Shown here piece after piece: positions 55,801-64,000 of a DNA stretch of 64,000 bases; position 1 is the first letter of the stretch; each line of letters opens with the position of its first letter. Below the pieces are notes generated by a model that had not been told where the DNA came from, searched no databases, and worked only from the letters and a program-made list of their open reading frames with translations. Made by a program: the position numbers and the translations under genes. Source of the stretch: Ruegeria lacuscaerulensis (GTDB lineage: Bacteria > Pseudomonadota > Alphaproteobacteria > Rhodobacterales > Rhodobacteraceae); contig NZ_WQGO01000005.1 in the NCBI RefSeq assembly GCF_013034685.1, positions 124,001-188,000 of the forward strand. Direction: 5' to 3'.

Positions 55801-56361
55801 GGCTTCTTGTTTCTTGCCGCGTTCCAGTGCTTCTTCGATGGTTTCACCCAGCACGAACTGCGCGCCCATTTCCTTCATCGCCCGCGCCACCGCGACCCGG
55901 ATCACCGGTTCCCCCAGCCGTTTCACCGCCCCTTTCAGGGTCGCAGCAATGCCGGTGCCATCCTGCAGAACCTTGCCCGTCAGCATCAATGCCCAGGTGG
56001 AGGCGTTGACCAGAGACGACGACGATTGCCCTAGATGCTGCCCCCAGGCCGAAGGTGCGATCTTGTCCTCGATCAGCGCGTCAATCGTATCTGCGTCGGG
56101 CACCCGTAGCAGCGCCTCGGCCAGACACATCAGGGCCACGCCTTCATTGGTGGACAGGCCATATTCGGCCAGAAAGACTTCCATCAGGCCGGGGCGGCTG
56201 TCGTTGCGGATCGCGCGTACAAGATCAGCCGCGCGATTCTGGACCACCGCCCGCCTTGCTGCGTCAATCGGATTGCGGCTTGTCAGGTCCTGCAATACCT
56301 CGGATTCTGCGCGCAGGTGGTTGTGTCGAAGGTTCAGACGAATATCATGTAGCCCGGTCAT
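52891..56361 (-). CDS. putA: Bifunctional proline dehydrogenase/P5C dehydrogenase
   Basis: A 1156-residue enzyme that oxidises proline to glutamate in two steps. An N-terminal arm (~1-130) lacks the RHH DNA-binding domain of E. coli PutA. The proline dehydrogenase barrel follows, with SIKLSALHPRYE, LNIDAEEADRLDLS and MVRLVKGAYWDTEIK. The aldehyde dehydrogenase domain spans about 540-1000, with the catalytic Glu in LIAETGGLNAMIVDS and Cys in SAGQRCSALRLLYVQ. A ~150-residue C-terminal domain completes it. Regulation is likely by the adjacent Lrp-type PutR rather than by PutA itself. FAD and NAD are the cofactors. Confidence 0.96.
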   Translation of the reverse strand: MTGLHDIRLNLRHNHLRAESEVLQDLTSRNPIDAARRAVVQNRAADLVRAIRNDSRPGLMEVFLAEYGLSTNEGVALMCLAEALLRVPDADTIDALIEDKIAPSAWGQHLGQSSSSLVNASTWALMLTGKVLQDGTGIAATLKGAVKRLGEPVIRVAVARAMKEMGAQFVLGETIEEALERGKKQEAEGYTYSYDMLGEAALTAHDAKAFLAAYSDAIAKLARECDAQDIRENPGISIKLSALHPRYEVGQKDRVMAELVPLTLQLAQQAKAANMGLNIDAEEADRLDLSLDVIEAVLRDPSLAGWDGFGVVVQAYGKRAAYVLDWLHALAAELDRKIMVRLVKGAYWDTEIKRAQVEGLGGFPVFTRKAATDISYICCAQKLLGMTDRIYPQFATHNAHTVAAILDMATDTRSFEFQRLHGMGESLHDLVLKGSGTRCRIYAPVGAHRDLLAYLVRRLLENGANSSFVNQIVDQSVAPEIVAVDPFDALDSGSNAAVLLPADLYGTERPNSRGWDLHDTDDLAEIEQARAPFRAKFWQVGPLLESASQNTTDRPVLNPADHADKVGVVAEASVEDVETALGAAAPWNADAETRRQTLFRAAELYEQNFGELFAILTREAGKTPMDAIAELREAVDFLRYYAVRGTEVTRPARGVMVCISPWNFPLAIFTGQIAAALAAGNGVLAKPADPTAITACVAVNLMHEAGVPKTALQLLPGRGSVVGARLTSDPRIKGVCFTGSTHTAQTINRAMVDQIAPEAPLIAETGGLNAMIVDSTALPEQAIKDIVASAFQSAGQRCSALRLLYVQEDVAEPFLEMLYGAMDELVVGNPWDLRTDVGPVISDGAQGEILAYVEDARAQGRVLKELDTPTDGTFVAPTVLRVSGIGDLEKEVFGPVMHVATYKAAELDAVVAAINATGFGLTFGMHSRIDDRIEQVTSQLNVGNMYINRNQIGAIVGSQPFGGEGLSGTGPKAGGPSYVKRFTKPVTQSFAAATGQAADEATVQAVLTATKRPPRIALKRQQLPGPTGESNTLSTYGRGIILCLGPSLEAAQAQREIAVAHGCSAVIVAPGATGPNTVDGVLEPAVLGSISGFDAVVCWGEEAQLRAIRTALAQRPGALIPMINDADFGDRCQLERHVCIDTTAAGGNASLLAAAS

Positions 56362-56485
56362 GTTCTTTCCAATCCGCGTTCAATTCAAATAATCTTATCA
56401 AATCGCCGAAAGTTATGTTGACTAAAGCTTCAAAATAGGCGTGTTTATTGACCAAATTTCCTATTTAGTTTTGGCGATTGAGACC
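56362..56485. promoter_or_regulatory. putA-putR divergent control region
   Basis: This AT-rich spacer has two imperfectly nested inverted pairs: AATCGCC (56401-56407) with GGCGATT (56473-56479), and AAATAGG (56433-56439) with CCTATTT (56460-56466). Lrp/AsnC proteins bind loosely repeated AT-rich sites of this kind, so this is a likely PutR-binding region. Assignment is by position and symmetry only. Confidence 0.45.
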
Positions 56486-56944
56486 GTGTTAATAGAGAAA
56501 AATAGTCAACTAGACCGACATGACCTGAAAATCCTACGTATTCTGAGCCGTGAAGGCCGTATTCCGGTTACGGAATTGTCGGCGCGGGTCGGATTGTCCA
56601 AGACACCTTGTCAGGTGCGGATGAAACGTCTGATCTCGGAAGGGTATATACAGGGGTTTCGCGCGATTCTGGACCCTTCGAAGCTGGGGGTCGAACAGGT
56701 GGTCTTTGTCGAGGTCAGCCTGAAAATCACCACCGAAGCGGCTTTGACTGAGTTCAATGAAGCCGTGCAACGCGCGCCCGAGGTCGAACAATGCCACATG
56801 ATTGCGGGTGCCTTTGACTATCTGCTGAAACTGCGCACCAAGGATATGCGCAGTTACCGTGAGATTTTGGGCCGTGTTGTGTCCACGCTCCCGCATGTGG
56901 ACAGCACCTCGACCCATGTGTCGATGCAATCGGTGAAAGACTGA
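56486..56944 (+). CDS. putR: Lrp/AsnC-family regulator of proline use
   Basis: A 152-residue Lrp-type regulator. The N-terminal helix-turn-helix is LDRHDLKILRILSREGRIPVTELSARVGLSKTPCQVRMKRLISEGYIQGF, with the conserved TPC-x-x-R-x-x-R-L motif. The C-terminal RAM domain begins VVFVEVSLKI and contains ECHMIAGAFDYLLKLRTKDM-like residues for effector binding. The start is probably the GTG at 56486, just after the inverted repeats; a GTG at 56441 would add 15 residues. Divergent from putA, it matches the alphaproteobacterial PutR arrangement, where it activates putA in response to proline. Confidence 0.9.
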   Translation: MLIEKNSQLDRHDLKILRILSREGRIPVTELSARVGLSKTPCQVRMKRLISEGYIQGFRAILDPSKLGVEQVVFVEVSLKITTEAALTEFNEAVQRAPEVEQCHMIAGAFDYLLKLRTKDMRSYREILGRVVSTLPHVDSTSTHVSMQSVKD

Positions 56945-56959
56945 GCCGCCCGACAGCGT

Positions 56960-57928
56960 TCATTGATGAAGGGCATCAATGATCTGTCGTGGCATTACCA
57001 GATCGCGGAAGGCGCGATGGATGGTTTCATCCGCTTCACTCAGCGGGGCACCACCAAGGTTGAAGCTGAGAAACCCGTGGGGAAGGCTGAGCGCCAGATA
57101 GAATTTCTTGCCCGAAAATGCCGCTGAGCAATAGTCGCGCCCACCTTGGTAGCGTTTGGCGATCTCGCTCAGCGTATAAGCAAATTCGGGTTTGACGTAT
57201 TGTTCCAGCTGGTGCGGGTCGTCGGTAAAAACCTCAAAGATCTTCTCGGCATCCTCTAGGCCAAGATCCCAGCGATGTTGGGGCAAGACGTTGCGGCTTG
57301 CCCAGCTATACAGCTTGTTTAGGGTCCCACCGAAATCTTTGACGAAGACCGTGCGTGGTATTGTGGCCGGGCAGTCGATTTCCAGCACGATGCCCGAGAA
57401 CAGGGTTCTGGTCTTTCGTTTGTTGTCGCTGTCTCTGTAAGTGTCCGAGCAGCTCATTTGCAGCAGTTTGTAATTGGTGTCCCGCCAGGTGCCGCTGATC
57501 GCGTGATTTTCGCGCACGCGTTCGGATTCAGGTATGATTTGCAATGAAACCAAGCGCCCAATGGGAAGGAAGCTCATAGGTACGTCCGAGTGCAGCTCCA
57601 TATGCCCTAGGAATTTGCACAGGATGGGGCGAATGTATTTCGAAACATCGGAACTGACTTTTCCGCCTCGTTCCAGATAAAGGATCAAGGCCGCGGCCCC
57701 GCCGAAAGCAAGTGGAAAAATCGCAAAAAGAGGATGAATGTAATACCCGCCTAGTCCGGCCAGTACGACGGCAACAACGCCAGAGAACTTGATCCAGAAC
57801 ATACTGCGCGAGACGGCGGCCTGACGTTCAACTTCTTTCTCGCGTAGGAATGGGGCGATCTGCTGGTCAAAGATCCGGGAAAATCCGGTCTCGAACGGGG
57901 CAGATTCGACAAACTGGTATTCTGACAT
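56960..57928 (-). CDS. DUF3137-type membrane protein
   Basis: A 322-residue protein resembling the DUF3137 family. After a ~45-residue cytoplasmic head come two adjacent membrane helices (WIKFSGVVAVVLAGLGGYYIHPLFAIFPLAFGGAAALILYL, about 47-87). The remaining ~235 residues are a soluble domain with beta-rich segments (LFSGIVLEIDCPATIPRTVFVKDF). No catalytic motif is recognised and function is unknown. It converges on putR with 15 bp between. Similar proteins occur next to LemA-like genes elsewhere, but none is seen here. Confidence 0.7.
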   Translation of the reverse strand: MSEYQFVESAPFETGFSRIFDQQIAPFLREKEVERQAAVSRSMFWIKFSGVVAVVLAGLGGYYIHPLFAIFPLAFGGAAALILYLERGGKVSSDVSKYIRPILCKFLGHMELHSDVPMSFLPIGRLVSLQIIPESERVRENHAISGTWRDTNYKLLQMSCSDTYRDSDNKRKTRTLFSGIVLEIDCPATIPRTVFVKDFGGTLNKLYSWASRNVLPQHRWDLGLEDAEKIFEVFTDDPHQLEQYVKPEFAYTLSEIAKRYQGGRDYCSAAFSGKKFYLALSLPHGFLSFNLGGAPLSEADETIHRAFRDLVMPRQIIDALHQ

Positions 57929-58076
57929 CGTTAAATCCTGACCAACAAACTACGAGTTTGGCGCAGATGCTAGCGATCCCTTGTCCGCCAGAATATCCCC
58001 AGACGTGTATCATTTGTATCGAATGTGTCCGTCTTAGCCATGTTCGCGCAGGCGACGCCATTTTCGACACAGAGAA

Positions 58077-58100
58077 GCGCCTCGCTGGACCTCGAGGCGC
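58077..58100 (-). terminator. Terminator downstream of the old-yellow-enzyme gene
   Basis: GCGCCTCG and CGAGGCGC pair over 8 bp with an 8-base loop. Read on the minus strand the stem is followed by TTCTCT, a weak T-tract. It lies 11 bp beyond the stop of the minus-strand gene. Confidence 0.6.
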
Positions 58101-58111
58101 GATCTGATGCG

Positions 58112-59248
58112 CTATCGCAGGCCCAGTTTGGACAAAAGCCGGTTGCGTTTCATCAGCCACCATCCGGCCTCGACGGGCCATAGTGCATGGTTCTGGTCGG
58201 CCCCTAGTGCAGCGGCGCTGCGCAGGGGCCAGTTCGGGTCGTCCAGCAATTCGCGGGCCACGGCGATCATGTCGGCGTCGCCCTGTTGGATCACCGCGTC
58301 GCACACTTTGGGGTCCCACAGGAAACCGACTGCCATCGTCGGCATATCCGCCCCGGACCGGACTTGTGATGCAAACGGCACCTGAAAGCCGTGTTCGATT
58401 GTCATCCGTTGCGGGCGATCCTTGCCGCCGATCCCGCCCGAGCTGCAATCGATCATGTCCACCCCGCCAGCTTTGAGCGCCTTGGCGATGTCAACGGTGT
58501 CTTCGACGGTCAGGCCGCCGTCCACCCAGTCCGACGCCGACAACCGAAAAGCCAGAGGATAGTCCTCAGGCCAGTTTCGTCGAATTTCACGTGCGATCTC
58601 GACGGCAAAGCGCGCTCGGTTTTGGGCGCTTCCGCCCCAATGGTCCGAGCGTTGATTGGTGATCGGAGACAGGAATTGATGCACCAGAAAGCCATGCGCG
58701 GCATAGACCTCGATCATCTTGAATCCGGCAGCCTGCACCCGTCGTGCGGCCGCACCAAAAGCGGCGATGATGTCTTCGATATCGGCCTCGGTCATCTCAC
58801 GCGGGGTTGGCCAGCCCTCGGCATAGGGCAGGGGCGACGGTGCCATGGTGGGCCAGCCCGCTTCGTCGCGCTGCGTGGCGTCTTCGTCATCCAGCGGAGT
58901 TTCGCCGTGCCAGGGACGCCGTTCCGAGGCTTTGCGCCCCGCATGGCTGAGTTGAATGCCCGGCACTGCGCCTTCGCGAGTAATGAAATCTGCGATGGGT
59001 TTCAACGGGGCAATTTGGTCGTCATCCCAAAGACCCAGATCGCCGGGCGTGCGCCGCCCATCGCGTGTCACCGCGGTGGCTTCGGCATAGACCAGCCCGG
59101 CACCGCCCATGGCAAACCGGCCCAGATGCACCAGATGCCAGTCATTGGCGACTCCCTCTTTCGCCCTGTACTGGCTCATCGGTGAGACAGCGATACGGTT
59201 CTTGAAAGACACGGATCGCAGGTCAAATGGACTGAATAATGAGGGCAT
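58112..59248 (-). CDS. NADH:flavin oxidoreductase, old yellow enzyme (YqjM-like)
   Basis: A 378-residue FMN-dependent ene-reductase. LFSPFDLRSVSFKNRIAVSPMSQY opens the barrel, AEATAVTRDGRRTPGDLGLW and GIQLSHAGRKAS follow (the latter giving flavin contacts), as do AHGFLVHQFLSPITNQRSDHWGGS and MIAVARELLDDPNWP near the C-terminus. It would reduce activated double bonds using NADPH or NADH. The ATG at 59248 follows GGAGAGACC; an ATG at 59269 has a weaker context. It lies 70 bp from tex on the same strand. Confidence 0.9.
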   Translation of the reverse strand: MPSLFSPFDLRSVSFKNRIAVSPMSQYRAKEGVANDWHLVHLGRFAMGGAGLVYAEATAVTRDGRRTPGDLGLWDDDQIAPLKPIADFITREGAVPGIQLSHAGRKASERRPWHGETPLDDEDATQRDEAGWPTMAPSPLPYAEGWPTPREMTEADIEDIIAAFGAAARRVQAAGFKMIEVYAAHGFLVHQFLSPITNQRSDHWGGSAQNRARFAVEIAREIRRNWPEDYPLAFRLSASDWVDGGLTVEDTVDIAKALKAGGVDMIDCSSGGIGGKDRPQRMTIEHGFQVPFASQVRSGADMPTMAVGFLWDPKVCDAVIQQGDADMIAVARELLDDPNWPLRSAAALGADQNHALWPVEAGWWLMKRNRLLSKLGLR

Positions 59249-59318
59249 TCTGGTCTCTCCGACTGTCATTTTCCGTCAACCTAGCGAAACCGAGCGCGCA
59301 ACCCAAATAGATAATCTG

Positions 59319-61520
59319 TTAACGACGCCCGCGCCCAGTTTGACCCGCCCCGCCATCCTTGCGCATGGACAGGCCGATGCGTTTGCGTTTGACGTCCACT
59401 TCCACGACCGCGACTTTGACGATCTGACCGGTTTTGACGACCTCATGTGGATCTTTGACGAAGCGGTCGGCCAGTTGACTGATATGCACCAGCCCGTCCT
59501 GATGCACGCCGATATCCACAAATGCCCCGAAAGCTGCGACATTGGTGACGGTGCCCTCAAGCCGCATTCCTGGTTTCAGGTCGGTGATCTCATTGACCCC
59601 TTCCGCGAAAGAGGCGGTCTTGAAGCTGGGTCGCGGATCGCGGCCGGGCTTTTCAAGCTCGGTAAAGATATCCATCACGGTGGGCAGGCCAAAGGCATCG
59701 TCGACAAAACGCCGGGCTTGCAGACCTTTCAGCGCGTCTTTCTGCCCCATGATCTGACGAATGTCGCGCCCACAGGCGGCCACGATGCGGCGCGCCACGC
59801 CATAGGCCTCGGGGTGGACTGAGGAGGCGTCTAGCGGCTCGGATCCGTCTCTAATGCGAAGGAAACCCGCGCATTGCTCGAAAGCGCGTGGGCCAAGGCG
59901 CGCCACGTTCAGCAGGTCTTCGCGGCGGTCAAACGCGCCGTTCACGTCCCGATGGGCCACAATGGCGTCGGCCAAACCCGGACCCAAACCCGACACCCGC
60001 GACAGCAAGGGGGCCGAGGCGGTGTTCAGATCGACACCGACCGCGTTCACCACATCCTCGATTACGGAGTCCAGAGATTGGGACAGGCGGTGCTGATCGA
60101 CATCGTGCTGGTACTGTCCGACGCCGATGGACTTGGGTTCGATCTTGACCAGTTCCGCCAGCGGGTCTTGCAGGCGGCGCGCGATTGAAACCGCGCCGCG
60201 CAGGGACACGTCCAAATCGGGAAACTCGCGCGCGGCAAGTTCCGACGCGGAATAGACCGACGCGCCCGCCTCTGAGACGATCACCTTGGTCGGGGCTTTC
60301 ACCGCGCTTGGCAGCAGTTTCAGAGTATCGGCGACAAAGCTTTCAGTCTCGCGGCTGGCGGTGCCGTTGCCGATTGCGATCAGGTCAATGTCATGGGTCG
60401 AGATCAGCTTGAGAATGGCGGCTTGCGCGCCGCGCAGATCGTTTTTGGGCTGGAACGGATACAAGGTGTCGGTGGCGACCAGCTTGCCGGTGGGATCGAC
60501 CACCGCCGCTTTGACACCAGTACGAATACCGGGGTCCAGCCCCAGCGTTGCCTTGGCCCCAGCAGGGGCGGAAAACAGCAGGTCTTTAAGGTTGCGGGCG
60601 AAGACCTGAATCGCCTCATCCTGGGCGCGGCTTCTGAGATCGGCCATCAATTCGACCATCATCGACAGAGACAGTTTGACCCGCCATGTCCAGCCCGCCA
60701 CCTTGCGAAGCCAAAGATCGCCGGGCGAATTGGTCCGCGTGCCAAGATGGGCGGCGACCATCGCCTCGGCCCTTGCGGTGCCGGTTTCGGGGTCGGGGGC
60801 AATATCGAGCGTCACGATCCCCTCTTTCGAGGCGCGCAGCATCGCCAGCGCCCGGTGCGAGGGTGTATCGGCCCAGCGTTCGCTATGGTCGAAATAATCG
60901 CTAAACTTGGCCCCTTCGGTCTGCTTACCGTCGATTACTTTTGCGGTCAGCAGGGCCTCGCGTTGCATGAAGCCACGTAGTTCACCCAACAGGGCGGCGT
61001 TTTCGGTCAAACGCTCGGTGATGATGTCGCGGGCACCGTTCAGGGCATCTTTGGTCGTGGGCACTGTGTCCGAGACATAGCCCCCGGCCAGCGCCTCGGG
61101 ATCGGCAGAGCGGTCGGCCAATATCGCCTCTGCCAGCGGCTCCAGCCCGTTTTCGCGCGCGATCATTGCCTTGGTGCGCCGCTTTGGCTTGTAGGGCAGG
61201 TAGATGTCTTCCAACTGCGCTTTGGTCTCGGCCCCGGCGATGGATTTGGCCAAGTCGTCGGTCAGTTTGCCCTGATCCCGGATCGAATTCAGGATCGTGT
61301 CACGGCGGGCATCAAGCTCGCGCAGATAGTCCAGTCGCTCAGACAGGGTGCGGAGCTGGCTGTCGTCCAGCCCGCCGGTCGCCTCTTTCCGATAACGGGC
61401 GACAAAGGGGACTGTGGCCCCTTCGTCCAGCAGTTTGACCGCAGCGCCCACCTGATCGGGGCGGGCGTTGATCTCGGCGGCGATGGTGCGTGCGATGCGG
61501 TCCAAGGGGGTCTCCTGCAA
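59319..61520 (-). CDS. tex: Tex-family RNA-binding transcription accessory protein
   Basis: A 733-residue Tex protein. The N-terminal helical domain ([47 protein letters not shown]) is characteristic. A YqgF-like nuclease fold follows ([23 protein letters not shown]), then helix-hairpin-helix motifs ([32 protein letters not shown]) and an S1 RNA-binding domain near the C-terminus ([58 protein letters not shown]). The protein is slightly shorter than some homologues (~770). It binds nucleic acid and affects transcription; it is usually a chromosomal gene. Confidence 0.95.
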   Translation of the reverse strand: MQETPLDRIARTIAAEINARPDQVGAAVKLLDEGATVPFVARYRKEATGGLDDSQLRTLSERLDYLRELDARRDTILNSIRDQGKLTDDLAKSIAGAETKAQLEDIYLPYKPKRRTKAMIARENGLEPLAEAILADRSADPEALAGGYVSDTVPTTKDALNGARDIITERLTENAALLGELRGFMQREALLTAKVIDGKQTEGAKFSDYFDHSERWADTPSHRALAMLRASKEGIVTLDIAPDPETGTARAEAMVAAHLGTRTNSPGDLWLRKVAGWTWRVKLSLSMMVELMADLRSRAQDEAIQVFARNLKDLLFSAPAGAKATLGLDPGIRTGVKAAVVDPTGKLVATDTLYPFQPKNDLRGAQAAILKLISTHDIDLIAIGNGTASRETESFVADTLKLLPSAVKAPTKVIVSEAGASVYSASELAAREFPDLDVSLRGAVSIARRLQDPLAELVKIEPKSIGVGQYQHDVDQHRLSQSLDSVIEDVVNAVGVDLNTASAPLLSRVSGLGPGLADAIVAHRDVNGAFDRREDLLNVARLGPRAFEQCAGFLRIRDGSEPLDASSVHPEAYGVARRIVAACGRDIRQIMGQKDALKGLQARRFVDDAFGLPTVMDIFTELEKPGRDPRPSFKTASFAEGVNEITDLKPGMRLEGTVTNVAAFGAFVDIGVHQDGLVHISQLADRFVKDPHEVVKTGQIVKVAVVEVDVKRKRIGLSMRKDGGAGQTGRGRR

Positions 61521-61575
61521 CTGGGTCGGAGGGTCTTCTTAGCCACAGGCACCGGCAAGGGAAAGAGGCCGAATG

Positions 61576-62592
61576 CTAACGGGCCAGAGCCAGCAGATCG
61601 TCATGCAGCGATTTCGAGATTTCCACATAGCCCCGCGCCTTGTTGCGCGCCCGCGCGGCATAGCGACGTTGCGAGGGCAGGCGCGCGCCCTGACCCGTGA
61701 TATCGGCAAACAGACGCTCGGCGCGGGCATCGTTTTCGTCTACGCGCCCGCCGCTGAACTGCGCGGGGTCGAAGGCCAGGATGATCTCGCCATGATAGGG
61801 TGCGCTGCTGGTGCCGTCGGCATAGGCCAAGCTTTCCAGACTGGTCAGATCGTCGATCAAGGGCCCAGCCAAAAGCTCGATCATGATCGACAACGCCGAC
61901 CCCTTATAGCCGCCGAAGGTCAGCATCGCGCCTTCCATCGCAGCGTGCGGGTCGGTTGTTGGGTTGCCCTTCTTGTCGAGCGCTACGCCGTCGGGCAGGG
62001 GTTTGCCTGCGCGGCGGTAAAGCTCGATCTCTCCCCGTGCAAAGGCGCTGGTGGCAAAGTCGAAGGTGAACGGATCCTGACCCTGACGCGGCCAGCTAAA
62101 GGCCAGCGGGTTGGTGCCAAGTGACCCGCGTGTACCTCCGGCTGGGGCGACCCAGGAATGGCTGGGCACCATCGCCATCGCGGCCAGCCCGGCCGAGGAC
62201 AATTGTTCAACCTCGGGCCAGAGGGCTGAGAAATGGAAACACCGGTTGATCGCCATGGCGGCGATGCCGTGCGTGCGCGTTTTCTCGATCAGGTGGGGCA
62301 GGGCCTCATGAAAGGCCAGCAGAGAGATCCCGCCGCGTGCATCGACACGAACAATGGCGTTGTCCGAGGGGGTGATGACTGGCGCGACATGGCCGTCGAC
62401 CTTGCCCGCTTTCATCGTCTCTGCGCACATAAGCAAGCGAAACAGCCCGTGCGACTGACAATCGTCGATCTGGCAGGTGGTCAGCAAATCCGCGATGGCG
62501 GTGCAATGGTCCGGGCCGTAGCCTGCATTTTTCAGGATGGTCAGGCTGAGCCCGTGGATCTCATCCAAAGTCAATTTGACCGTATCGCTCAT
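61576..62592 (-). CDS. Ldh-family (malate/lactate-type) NAD(P)-dependent oxidoreductase
   Basis: A 338-residue protein of the YlbC/DpkA-type malate/L-lactate dehydrogenase family. SHGLFRLLMCAETMKAGKV at the N-terminus, ARGGISLLAFHEALPHLIEKTRTHGIAAMAINRCFHFSAL and GTNPLAFSWPRQGQDPFTFDFATSAFARGEIELYRRAGKPLPDGVALD are conserved. Substrate could be a 2-oxo acid or a cyclic imine such as delta-1-piperideine- or pyrroline-2-carboxylate, which would fit the proline region but is only a suggestion. It lies 55 bp downstream of tex on the same strand direction, facing away from the next gene. Confidence 0.85.
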   Translation of the reverse strand: MSDTVKLTLDEIHGLSLTILKNAGYGPDHCTAIADLLTTCQIDDCQSHGLFRLLMCAETMKAGKVDGHVAPVITPSDNAIVRVDARGGISLLAFHEALPHLIEKTRTHGIAAMAINRCFHFSALWPEVEQLSSAGLAAMAMVPSHSWVAPAGGTRGSLGTNPLAFSWPRQGQDPFTFDFATSAFARGEIELYRRAGKPLPDGVALDKKGNPTTDPHAAMEGAMLTFGGYKGSALSIMIELLAGPLIDDLTSLESLAYADGTSSAPYHGEIILAFDPAQFSGGRVDENDARAERLFADITGQGARLPSQRRYAARARNKARGYVEISKSLHDDLLALAR

Positions 62593-62667
62593 GCCCCGCC
62601 TTCCTTTCCCATGGTGTCATGCACAGGAATAGCGCGGCGGGGCAGGCGAAGGAACAGCTTTCCGGCG

Positions 62668-63615
62668 TTAGCCTTCCGATTCCGATTGCAGATAGGCAAT
62701 GACGTTGGTGATGTCCTCATCCTTCTTCAAGCCGGCGAACTGCATCTTGTTGCCGGGCAGAGTGCCCTTGGGGTCAGCCAGAAAAGTGGTCAGGGTCTCG
62801 ACATCCCAAACAATGCCCGAGCTTTTCAGCGCGTCCGAGTATTTGAACCCATCCGCTTGCGCAGCCGAGGCGCCAACGATGCCGTAGAGCGAGGGGCCTA
62901 CACCGTTCTTGCCCTCTTTGATCTGATGACACGCCTTGCATTTGCGATAGACTTTTTTGCCCGCCTTGATATCCCCATCAACGGCGGCGACAGCGGCGAC
63001 CTCAACCGGAGCAGCTGTCCCAGCGTCAGCTTTTTGCTCGTCCATGTTGAAGAATAGGCGTGCGGTGATGGGCACGGTCCGGGTGATGCCGGGAAGGCTG
63101 GCCAGCTCCATCAGCTTGTCGACCCCGGCATTTACGCCCGCGTCTTCGGTGCTGAGAAACACCATGTCGTTGGTCGAGACCATCACGGATTTCTCAGAAA
63201 CCCGCAGGACGAACATTTCAGTATCAAACTCAACATCCGTGCCGATCAGCGACAGTGCCGCTTCGACATCAACGACTGCTGTTTGACCGACGGCCAGCGC
63301 CTTCACCTCGTCCATATCGATCTGGGCGGTCAAAGTCGCCGTGCCTGCATTGCGAAAGACATGCTCGATCATGCGCTCGTTGCGGATGTCTATATTCGTC
63401 TCGACCGAGGACAGGTCGATCTCGATCTCGGCCTTGCCATCGGGGCTGACATGGCCCGACAGGTTGGTGAAGGAATTGACTTCGCCCACGGTGTCTTTCT
63501 TGATGGTGCCATAGGCCAGGTGCGAGCCTTCGGGCGACAAGGTCCAATGTTCAGCCAAGGCCGGGGTTGCAATAATTGCCGACGCAATCGTGACTGCTTT
63601 CAACATAAGTTTCAT
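62668..63615 (-). CDS. YceI-cytochrome c fusion protein, periplasmic
   Basis: A 315-residue exported fusion. The ATG at 63615 follows a GGAGG site and gives a signal peptide (MKLMLKAVTIASAIIATPALA); an upstream start at 63678 is less likely. Residues about 23-190 resemble a YceI lipid- or isoprenoid-binding beta barrel (WTLSPEGSHLAYGTIKKDTVGEVNSF). A linker rich in Ala and Val leads to a class I cytochrome c: heme-binding CKACH with Cys226, Cys229 and His230, and probable axial Met291 in GNKMQF. YceI-cytochrome fusions are uncommon. It is divergent from a sigma-factor gene 85 bp away. Confidence 0.87.
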   Translation of the reverse strand: MKLMLKAVTIASAIIATPALAEHWTLSPEGSHLAYGTIKKDTVGEVNSFTNLSGHVSPDGKAEIEIDLSSVETNIDIRNERMIEHVFRNAGTATLTAQIDMDEVKALAVGQTAVVDVEAALSLIGTDVEFDTEMFVLRVSEKSVMVSTNDMVFLSTEDAGVNAGVDKLMELASLPGITRTVPITARLFFNMDEQKADAGTAAPVEVAAVAAVDGDIKAGKKVYRKCKACHQIKEGKNGVGPSLYGIVGASAAQADGFKYSDALKSSGIVWDVETLTTFLADPKGTLPGNKMQFAGLKKDEDITNVIAYLQSESEG

Positions 63616-63699
63616 TTCATTCCTCCACAGGTTATGACATTCCTGACCTCGCGGGCCCGATCCGTGAATGTCAAACACACACAGGTCACTATTTATTCA

Positions 63700-64000
63700 A
63701 TGGGTGGTGAAATTAGTTCCGAACAGGCCGTGCGCGGCGCGATACAGACGTATTCGAAACGCGTCTGGCGTTTTGGGCTTGCCTTGTCCGGAGCCTCCGA
63801 TGTGGCGGATGACTTGCTGCAATCCACGTGCCTGCGTGCGTTGGAGCGTCACCATCAGGTGACTTCACATGATCGATTGGACAGTTGGCTGATGACGATC
63901 TGCCGCTCGATCTGGTTGAACGAGGTGCGCTCGCGCTCGGTCCGCAAGGCGCAGGCGTTGTCGGTGACGCCCGAGGCGGAATTAATTTCACATGATTCCG
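63700..64000 (+). CDS. ECF-type sigma factor, N-terminal part (runs past the window)
   Basis: At least 100 residues of an extracytoplasmic-function sigma factor; the frame is open at the right edge. Region 2 is recognisable: VWRFGLALSGASDVADDLLQSTCLRALE, then LDSWLMTICRSIWLNEVRSRSVRKAQ, matching the core-binding and -10-recognition helices of the family. The ATG at 63700 lacks a clear ribosome binding site; a GTG at 63664 in the same frame is an alternative. It is divergent from the YceI-cytochrome c gene, so that gene may be a target; this is inference. Confidence 0.85.
   Translation, partial: MGGEISSEQAVRGAIQTYSKRVWRFGLALSGASDVADDLLQSTCLRALERHHQVTSHDRLDSWLMTICRSIWLNEVRSRSVRKAQALSVTPEAELISHDS

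Overview
The window looks like a Rhodobacterales (Roseobacter-group, Ruegeria-like) alphaproteobacterium: GC-rich codon use throughout, an adjacent Lrp-type PutR and PutA, a PuuR-like regulator beside gabTD, and many genes of typical Roseobacter type. It opens with the end of a parA and a complete plasmid-type parB, with a terminator and a 16-bp palindrome that could be parS. This suggests a megaplasmid or chromid close to its partition/replication locus. That assignment is inference, because no replication gene is inside the window.

Layout. 1-1.4 kb: partition genes. 1.9-6.8 kb: an orphan membrane-anchored TAXI-type binding protein, then a FabI-like reductase and a PhaC-like DUF3141 protein. 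7.0-14.4 kb: a compact seven-gene V/A-type ATPase operon (B-D-I-K-E-DUF2764-A) with overlapping genes. 14.7-20.7 kb: an arginine deiminase operon (YfcC-type transporter with a frameshift, APC-family antiporter, arcA, arcB, arcC) preceded by an FNR-like site. 20.7-27.5 kb: a membrane-anchored TPR protein divergent from a periplasmic sulfatase, a small membrane protein divergent from an XRE/MmyB regulator, a GNAT-like gene and a VOC gene. 27.7-31.2 kb: gabD, gabT and a divergent PuuR-like regulator. 31.3-38.5 kb: a VOC protein, a small unknown and a four-gene set (nitrilase-family amidase, 910-residue Orn/Lys/Arg decarboxylase, ATP-grasp enzyme, C45/AAT-type Ntn hydrolase), preceded by two related palindromes 42 bp apart. 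38.6-48.3 kb: a surface-polysaccharide cluster of seven minus-strand genes and a divergent FkbM methyltransferase. 48.3-52.8 kb: mtnA with a bifunctional class II aldolase/SDR gene, and a CurA-like oxidoreductase. 52.9-57.9 kb: putA, putR and a DUF3137 gene. 58.1-64 kb: an old-yellow-enzyme gene, tex, an Ldh-family oxidoreductase, a YceI-cytochrome c fusion and the start of a divergent ECF sigma factor.

Much of the region can be read around arginine, polyamine, GABA and proline metabolism: arginine import and deimination to ATP, a decarboxylase-ligase-amidase group that may handle agmatine-like amines, GABA conversion to succinate, and proline oxidation. The best candidate for an undescribed system is the decarboxylase/ATP-grasp/Ntn-hydrolase/nitrilase operon at 32.3-38.5 kb with its tandem palindromes. 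The V-ATPase operon without recognisable C, F or G subunits but with DUF2764 is the second. All assignments come from reading the sequence and family knowledge; no database search was run.
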